Assembly (NCBI GenBank): GCA_012517255.1
Contig: JAAYVH010000247.1
Coordinates: 1 to 52,483 of the forward strand
DNA from: Chthonomonadales bacterium
GTDB taxonomy: Bacteria > Armatimonadota > Chthonomonadetes > Chthonomonadales > CAJBBX01
DNA length: 52,483 nt
Direction of reading: 5' to 3'
Part shown: positions 15,748-21,402 of the stretch, piece by piece
Layout of the letters: every line of letters begins with the position of its first letter
Position numbering within the stretch: position 1 is the stretch's first letter
Position numbers and translations under genes: made by a program
Notes under the pieces: generated by a model
Database searches by the model: none
Told to the model about the DNA's origin: nothing
The model's input: the letters and a program-made list of their open reading frames with translations, nothing else

Positions 15748-16629
15748 ATGCCCGCTGACCGCCGGCCGGATCGCGAGGTGCGCTTGGAGCGCATGCGTCC
15801 CGCTCAGATAGACGCCGCTTGCGCGGAGTGCCCGACGCTGTATCAGCCGCTCGGCACCATCGAGTGGCACGGGGTTCACAACGTCGTCGGTCTGGATGCC
15901 GTGAAGGCCCATCACCTGTGCGTTCGGGCCGCCCAGCGCAGCGGAGGAGTCGTGGCTCCGCCGCTCTTTGGAGGCGTCGGCGGACTGGAGGAGCCCTACA
16001 CGTTCATCATCGAGCCAGAGCATGACGTGCGCTCGGTGATCGTCCGGAGCTGGGTCGAGAGGCTCTGCCACGAGGCGGCGCGACTCGGCTTCCGAGCGAT
16101 GATCCTGCTCACCGGCCACTACGGGGCGGCGCAGCAGATCGTCATCCGCGACGCTGCCGTTCGCGCCGGCAGAGCCACGGGTATCCCGATCCTCGGCACG
16201 CCCGAGTACATTCTCGCGCTCGATGAGGGCTATCTCGGCGACCATGCGGCCTGAGGCGAAACTTCGCTCATGCTCTATCTCGATCCAGACTCCGTGGACC
16301 TGAACCTGTTGGGCGAGCCGCCGCATCAGGGCGTGGGAGGCCGAGATCCGCGTGAGGCCACGCGCGAGGACGGCGAGCGCATCGCCGAAACGATCATCGG
16401 TCGTCTGGCAGATCTGGCGGCTGCGATGCCCTCGTGGGATCGGGCGCAGGTCGCAGCGTTTCAGGACGCCGAGGCGGCGATTGTCAACCGTCAGATGGCT
16501 CTTGCGGTCGAGGTTGGAAGCATCTGGGGCGGCTGGCGCAATATCGGCGCCGGCGCCTTGAGGGGCTACGGTCGGCTGCTGGTCGAAGGCCGGTTCGATG
16601 AGTTGGCGGCGCTGGCCCGGGACCTGTAG
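15748..16629 (+). pseudogene. Creatininase-family gene interrupted by one in-frame TGA
   Basis: The start at 15748 has a GAGGAGG site. The first part (168 codons) carries GTIEWHG (Glu39, His41), Asp50 and LTGHYG (His124). At codon 169 (16252-16254) a TGA stops it; the same frame then continues GETSLMLYLDP and runs to 16629, giving 293 codons, close to the family length. The neighbouring intact paralog reads HGGEDETS at this point, so a single base change is enough to explain the break. The GETS glutamate falls after the stop. Dozens of other genes here use TGA as a normal stop, so a changed genetic code is unlikely. Recent pseudogene, sequencing error or readthrough are the options. An ATG at 16270 could start the second half but has no ribosome site. 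Confidence 0.85.
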
Positions 16630-16814
16630 CGGGCCGAGCAGCAGAGCCACGTCTGTCGGGCCGGGCCTGTTTGGAGGATGGTCGCGCAGCAGCGCGCGAT
16701 TTCGCGCATAATGCCGGATAGCGCCGCTGAGGCATCGCCATACACGAACGGCGCGTGTGGGCCAGACTGCTCGCATGAATGGGCAACCGCATGGCCCACG
16801 GAATGGAGAACACC

Positions 16815-17360
16815 ATGGTACGGCTCATTGGCCTCGCAGCGGCTCTCATCCTGCTCGCAGGATGCGGCGGCAAGAAGACTACCTCGGTCGTTACCCCTGG
16901 CGGCACCGTGACCAGCACCGAGGACGCTTCCGGAAAGACGACCACGGAGTACAAAGGCGAACACGGCGAGCTCACCACCGAAACGACAGAGCAAGGCTCC
17001 ACGGCCCAGATCAAGGACAAAGAGGGCAACGTCACCAACGTCGAGACCGGACGGGGGGTCGACCTCGCCAAGGCCGGTATCGCTATCTATCCCGGCGCGT
17101 CCATTGACGACGAGGGCAAAGCCGCCGCCACGGCTACCACTGGCCAGAGCACGATCACGGCAGCGGGCATGACGACCTCCGATCCCCCGTCCAAAGTGCT
17201 CGCCTGGTACGAGAAGCAGCTCAAGGGCGCCCAGAAGGTTACCGCGCCGGAAGGCGGCATGGTGATGGGCCAGAATGATGCCGGCGACAAGGTCATCGTC
17301 ACCGTGGGCGTCGAAGAGGGCAAGACCCAGATCGGCGTGCAGGTGCACAAGGGCGAATAG
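16815..17360 (+). CDS. Secreted lipoprotein of unknown function
   Basis: 181 residues from the ATG at 16815, preceded by GGAGA. A classic lipobox (ILLAGC, Cys17) indicates lipidation and anchoring to a membrane. Next comes a Thr/Glu/Gly-rich low-complexity stretch (KTTTEYKGEHGELTTETTEQG), probably flexible. The C-terminal domain has GIAIYPGASIDDEG, VLAWYEKQLKGAQKV and a VIVTVGVEEGKTQIGVQV strand. I have seen this YPGA...WYEKQL pattern in small uncharacterised lipoproteins but cannot name a function. It is flanked by the broken creatininase and a convergent GNAT. Confidence 0.8.
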   Translation: MVRLIGLAAALILLAGCGGKKTTSVVTPGGTVTSTEDASGKTTTEYKGEHGELTTETTEQGSTAQIKDKEGNVTNVETGRGVDLAKAGIAIYPGASIDDEGKAAATATTGQSTITAAGMTTSDPPSKVLAWYEKQLKGAQKVTAPEGGMVMGQNDAGDKVIVTVGVEEGKTQIGVQVHKGE

Positions 17361-17408
17361 GCTCGGTTCGTCGCGCGAGCCGCCGCCGCACACCGGCGTC
17401 GATCGGCG

Positions 17409-17957
17409 TCAGGGCTTGTCGGGGTGGCTCGCCGCGCTCCCGTGCACGAAGCGCACAAACGCATAGATAGCCGCGTCGTGCTGCACGCCATGGACGCGCA
17501 GCCGTCCGTGGGCAATGCCTTCGGGTATCGCTCCCGACCGTTCGGCCACGCGTCGGCTCGCACCGTTCGACACAGACGCGACGATTTCGAGGCGCTCGAG
17601 TTGCGTCTCGGAGAACGCGAACGCGACGAGCTGGCGCACGGCCTCCACGGCATGCCCTTTGCCGAGAGCCGAGGCTCGCAGCCAGTAGCCAAGGTTCGCG
17701 GTACGGTGCGAGCCGCCGATGCCGTTCAGGCCGCAGCCTCCGAGCATGCGATCGTCGGCATCCACAATGGCGAAGTTGTACTCTGCCCCGGACCTCCAGG
17801 CCTTAACCGTATGCTGCAGCCACGCCACGGCTTCGGCCATCGTATAGCCCGGATGGCACCAGGCAAGCCAAGGGTACACATGCTGGATCGATTCCGTCGC
17901 GGCCTCATAGAGCGCAGGCGCGTCGTCCAGCCGGTACGGCCGGATGCGGACGGTCAT
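17409..17957 (-). CDS. GNAT-family N-acetyltransferase (RimJ/RimL-like)
   Basis: About 182 residues from the ATG at 17957 (MTVRIRPYRLDD); longer starts up to 17990 are open but less natural. The layout is that of ribosomal-protein-serine-type acetyltransferases: NFAIVDADDRMLGGCGLN, NLGYWLRASALGKGHAVEAVRQLVAFAF (acetyl-CoA loop) and LEIVASVSNGASRRVAERSGA. Substrates range from protein N-termini to antibiotics and cannot be predicted. It is convergent with the lipoprotein gene and divergent from the dam-type gene, about 175 bases away. Confidence 0.87.
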   Translation of the reverse strand: MTVRIRPYRLDDAPALYEAATESIQHVYPWLAWCHPGYTMAEAVAWLQHTVKAWRSGAEYNFAIVDADDRMLGGCGLNGIGGSHRTANLGYWLRASALGKGHAVEAVRQLVAFAFSETQLERLEIVASVSNGASRRVAERSGAIPEGIAHGRLRVHGVQHDAAIYAFVRFVHGSAASHPDKP

Positions 17958-18047
17958 TGCCATGGCAGACATGGCAAGGCGCAGCACCACGCGTGATCGA
18001 GATCCATGGCCCGCACACGATCCTGCCTCTGGCTGTGCAACCCGATG

Positions 18048-18060
18048 GCAGGAGTCCTGC
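18048..18060. promoter_or_regulatory. 13-base perfect palindrome upstream of the methylase gene
   Basis: GCAGGAGTCCTGC lies about 70 bases before the methylase start, in the gap between the GNAT and the methylase. It may be an operator controlling the cassette. No helix-turn-helix protein is encoded within the cassette itself. Confidence 0.35.
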
Positions 18061-18131
18061 GGCTCCCAGTGGAATCTGGGGACAGCATTGCGGCTTGGCG
18101 GCCCTTGATCCCGCTCAACCGAGGTACACCC

Positions 18132-18956
18132 GTGGCTTCCACATCGATGGCACCAATATTGAAGTGGCCTGGAGGCAAGCGTGCTCTAGCCCAAACGATC
18201 GCCCGATTTGTCCCGGGCAAGTATGGAACGTATTATGAGCCATTCTGCGGAGGCGCGGCGCTGTTCTTGGCTCTAGATCCTCCTCGAGCGGTACTTGGCG
18301 ACACCAACGCCGAGCTGATCGAGTGCTATCAGACACTGGCGAAAGACCCTGATGCCGTCATATCCGAGCTGGCCATGATGCGGAACGATGCCCGTTCGTA
18401 TTTTAGTGTACGCGCATCCCGACCGGCTTCGCCTGCCGGGCGCGCTGCACGTCTGATATACCTGTGCAGGCTGTCTTTTAACGGCATCTACCGCGTGAAC
18501 AAGGCAGGGGAGTTTAACGTACCCTACGGACGACGAGATCACCGCTCAGTCTGTGAACCGGAACACCTTAGGGCAGTTGCATTGCGCTTGGCGCGGGCGG
18601 ACCTGCAGTGCGGGGACTTCCAGACTACCGTCGAGACTGTGCAGGCCGGAGACGTCGTGTATTTCGACCCGCCGTACACATTGGCCCATGGAAGCAACGG
18701 CTTCATTAAGTACAACAGCCAGTTGTTCGCCTGGTCTGACCAAGAGAGATTGGCGAGAGTGGCGGCCGATCTTGCCGATAGAGGCGCGATGGTTCTGGTC
18801 TCAAATGCAGACCATCGCGACGTTCGGGCTCTGTATCCTGGCTTTGTATGTCACGTGATCCACCGCCACTCTGTGATTGCGGCCACGACTGCCGCTCGAC
18901 GTCTCGTCACCGAGGTGCTAATGATTGCAGGAGAGGGCATCAGCAAATGCGGCTAA
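18132..18956 (+). CDS. Dam-type N6-adenine DNA methyltransferase (D12 class)
   Basis: 274 residues from a GTG at 18132, chosen because GAGG lies seven bases upstream; the ATG at 18147 (MAPILKWPGGK) is the alternative. Motifs in order are ILKWPGGK (SAM-binding motif X), YYEPFCGGAALF (motif I), LGDTNAELIECY, and DVVYFDPPYT (catalytic DPPY), all hallmarks of the Dam/DpnIIA family, which methylates adenine, typically in GATC. The length matches Dam. The stop overlaps the start of the DGQHR-HEPN fusion gene by ten bases, so the two are co-translated. By eye the region is less GC-rich at third positions than its neighbours, a sign of transfer. Confidence 0.93.
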   Translation: MASTSMAPILKWPGGKRALAQTIARFVPGKYGTYYEPFCGGAALFLALDPPRAVLGDTNAELIECYQTLAKDPDAVISELAMMRNDARSYFSVRASRPASPAGRAARLIYLCRLSFNGIYRVNKAGEFNVPYGRRDHRSVCEPEHLRAVALRLARADLQCGDFQTTVETVQAGDVVYFDPPYTLAHGSNGFIKYNSQLFAWSDQERLARVAADLADRGAMVLVSNADHRDVRALYPGFVCHVIHRHSVIAATTAARRLVTEVLMIAGEGISKCG

Positions 18957-21229
18957 CCAACATCCATGACCGACAGACACTTGCAAGACACTATAGAGCA
19001 CGGAAGCAAGCCCAAGAAGTCTGCTCGGTGCGACCAAGCGAGGTGAGTGAGCTTACGAAGTCAGGATGGGCGATCGACCGGATGGGATCAACAAGCGCCA
19101 GGCTTCGGCGAAGCAAGTCCACGGGTGTTTGGCTCGAGGACCGCGTCTGGTGCTTGCTTTGGGAGATGGGCTTTGCTCGCATGTCAGGGCACGGCGGCGC
19201 ACGCCTCGAGTCCAACGGAGGTAACGCATCGTACTACGATCAGCTGGACGTCGTCGCCATCGACGAGGATGCCGCGTTGGTGATCGAATGTAAGGCTAGT
19301 GACGGAGCTGGGGCGCACGCCGACATTCAAGAGACTCTGGTGCAAGTGGACCTGCACCGCAAACAAGTCCGGGAGTGCCTGCGGGCCGAGGACGGCCGCA
19401 ACGCCGCCCGTAAGGTCGGCGCCATCCTCGTACTATGGCAGATTCGCGTGTCGGATGCAGACCGACAACGGGCCAAAGAGCTTCGGATCGTGTTGCTAGA
19501 TGCTGCGGGACTCGAATACTACGAACGGCTGCAGGCGCACACACGCGAAGCCGCAAGATACCAGCTTCTGGGCGAGGTGTTCGAGGGTCAGTCGATAGAC
19601 GGACTCAAGCTATGTCTACCTGCCGTCGAAGTCCGCTTCGGCAAGCAGCGGGCCTATGTCTTCGCAGCTCGGCCTGAGCACCTCCTCAAGATCGCCTACG
19701 TGGCTCACAAGTCCCGTGGTGAGTCTGCGGGGGTCGCTGCATACCAACGGATGCTCAACAAGCACCGAATCCAGAAGATCGTGGAGTTCATAAAGGACAA
19801 CGGCGTGTTTCCCACAAACCTTGTTCTGAGCTTCACGCAGAGCCTTGGCCCGTGGCCTCGGTTCGATGCGACCGCTCAAGCAGCTGGAGGGCCAGAGGGC
19901 ATCCGCCTCGGCTGGTTGGAGCTTCCGCCGGTCTACCATAGTGCCTGGGTGGTTGACGGACAACACCGTCTGCTCGCTTACGCAGGGCAGGAGCGCGCAA
20001 GCACATCGTTTCTGTGTGTGACCGCATTCGTCGGCCTTGACCCCGCCGAGCAGGCCAAGATGTTCGTTGACATCAACTCCAAGCAGAAGAGGGTGAGCCC
20101 CAACCTTCTCGTGGAGCTTCATTCGAGTCTGCACTGGGGCTCCCCTGACCCGAGGTTGTCCGCCCACAGCATCGCGTCGCGTGCCATTCAGGACCTCGAC
20201 TCTCGGCAAACAAGCGTACTGTACCGAAGAATCGTACACGCCGATGAGAGGTCGACCAACATCCGATGCATTACTCTAACATCAGTTGTCTCGGAGCTGC
20301 TCAGGAGGTTCTATGTCGTGAAGGTCCAGAACCACCTCGTGACAGAGGAGGGCCCCTTCTGGGACACCGAGCCCCAGAAGTCGCTGAGCCGCACCCGGGA
20401 TGTTCTCGATGCGTGGTTTGGCGCTGTCGCGTCGGCAGCCGGTGACATCTGGAAGCTTGGCAAGGACCGTGGCGGGTACCTCGCCATGAATGACGGAGTT
20501 GTCGTGATGTGTCGTGTTCTCTTCTCTGTGTTGCAACATGTCCGGCCTTCTGGCCGCCGATGGCATGAGGTGAGCACATCACAACTTGTCGAAGCTGTCC
20601 GGCCCTTCGGAGAAGCTGCAGGACGGTACTTTGGCGCAATGCCCCGTCAGGCACTCGACGCTGTTCGCGCACGACGAGGCGTAGAGGGCCAAACGCGCAC
20701 CTATTACGAGGTTCTGCGCGAGCTGAACAGGCTCTTTCCGGACTTCTGTCCTGATGGACTCGAGGATTGGGTCTCACAGCAAGCGTCAGAGATGGCTGGC
20801 GAGGCATACAAGATGATCAGATCGATTGAGACGGGACTCCAGGAGTTCGTAGTGCGTCGTTTGCAGGAGATGTTCGGAACAAGCCGTTCCGAGTGGTGGC
20901 TTAGGGTACCCCAAGAGGTCAGAACCGAAGTAGCCGTTCGGCGAGAGAGGGCGGACCGCGAATATGGGGATGACGAGGAGAAGTACCTGAACCTGATTGA
21001 CTACCGCAAGATCGCGCTTGCGCATTGGCAGGGCGGGTTCGATCAGCACCTCGCTTACGCGGCGACTGGTGACAAGCAGAAGCGCACAGAGTGGCTCCAG
21101 AAGGTCAACGCGATCCGTAACAAGGTAGCTCATGGCTCGACGGGCGGTCTTACTCGTGACGAGTTTAGCTATCTCGTCGGAGTTCATGAGTGGCTGCAAA
21201 GCAAAGGGATCGTGCCGAACCACCCATAA
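18947..21229 (+). CDS. Predicted PD-(D/E)XK nuclease-like + DGQHR (DndB-like) + HEPN fusion protein
   Basis: 760 residues from the ATG at 18947, with GGAGAGGG about nine bases upstream. Residues about 60-165 look like a restriction-endonuclease fold: WLEDRVWCLLWEMGF, then QLDVVAIDEDAALVIECK with Asp101 and Glu114-x-Lys116. Residues about 225-400 form a DGQHR domain: RIQKIVEFIKDNGVFPTNLVLSF, VVDGQHRLLAY (Asp337-Arg341) and FVDINSKQKRV, as in DndB-like proteins of phosphorothioation and other defence loci. The C-terminus (about 615-760) is helical, with IDYRKIALAHW and the RNKVAH motif (Arg724, His729), the RX4H signature of HEPN RNases, closest to the Swt1-type. The gene is coupled to the adenine methylase, suggesting a restriction or abortive-infection effector. 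Domain calls come from motifs by eye; the fusion as a whole is not one I recognise. Confidence 0.8.
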   Translation: MRLTNIHDRQTLARHYRARKQAQEVCSVRPSEVSELTKSGWAIDRMGSTSARLRRSKSTGVWLEDRVWCLLWEMGFARMSGHGGARLESNGGNASYYDQLDVVAIDEDAALVIECKASDGAGAHADIQETLVQVDLHRKQVRECLRAEDGRNAARKVGAILVLWQIRVSDADRQRAKELRIVLLDAAGLEYYERLQAHTREAARYQLLGEVFEGQSIDGLKLCLPAVEVRFGKQRAYVFAARPEHLLKIAYVAHKSRGESAGVAAYQRMLNKHRIQKIVEFIKDNGVFPTNLVLSFTQSLGPWPRFDATAQAAGGPEGIRLGWLELPPVYHSAWVVDGQHRLLAYAGQERASTSFLCVTAFVGLDPAEQAKMFVDINSKQKRVSPNLLVELHSSLHWGSPDPRLSAHSIASRAIQDLDSRQTSVLYRRIVHADERSTNIRCITLTSVVSELLRRFYVVKVQNHLVTEEGPFWDTEPQKSLSRTRDVLDAWFGAVASAAGDIWKLGKDRGGYLAMNDGVVVMCRVLFSVLQHVRPSGRRWHEVSTSQLVEAVRPFGEAAGRYFGAMPRQALDAVRARRGVEGQTRTYYEVLRELNRLFPDFCPDGLEDWVSQQASEMAGEAYKMIRSIETGLQEFVVRRLQEMFGTSRSEWWLRVPQEVRTEVAVRRERADREYGDDEEKYLNLIDYRKIALAHWQGGFDQHLAYAATGDKQKRTEWLQKVNAIRNKVAHGSTGGLTRDEFSYLVGVHEWLQSKGIVPNHP

Positions 21230-21251
21230 GAGTCGGCGTGAACGCGCCTCT

Positions 21252-21299
21252 CGTCCACGATCATCTGCTGCAGTCCGCGGATGATCCGGGTTGTGGACG
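21252..21299. terminator. Bipartite inverted repeat between convergent genes
   Basis: CGTCCAC (21252-21258) and GATCATC (21259-21265), a 14-base loop, GATGATC (21280-21286), a 6-base bulge, and GTGGACG (21293-21299). It sits in the 173-base gap after the fusion gene and before the convergent sialidase stop. A two-way terminator is likely, but there is no U-tract; it could also mark the cassette boundary. Confidence 0.5.
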
Positions 21300-21402
21300 G
21301 TTGTCAGCCAGCCAGCCCCCACGATCGAACATCTTCGGAGACCGCTTACAGGCGCTCAGGGCGAGCTGCCCAGCGTATGTTCGTTAGGCTCGTGCGGCCT
21401 CG

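Noticed and set aside
15748-16629. Selenocysteine or recoded TGA in the broken creatininase
   Set aside because: No SECIS-like hairpin is evident just after the TGA, the family has no selenocysteine members that I know of, and TGA is a normal stop for many neighbouring genes.
15280-16776. 498-codon minus-strand frame spanning the desaturase start and the broken creatininase
   Set aside because: It crosses two real genes on different strands and has no family features; it does not explain the TGA.
18848-18946. Longer start for the nuclease-DGQHR-HEPN protein
   Set aside because: The extra 33 codons overlap the methylase coding region, are Cys/Arg-rich and lack a ribosome site; GGAGAGGG favours 18947.
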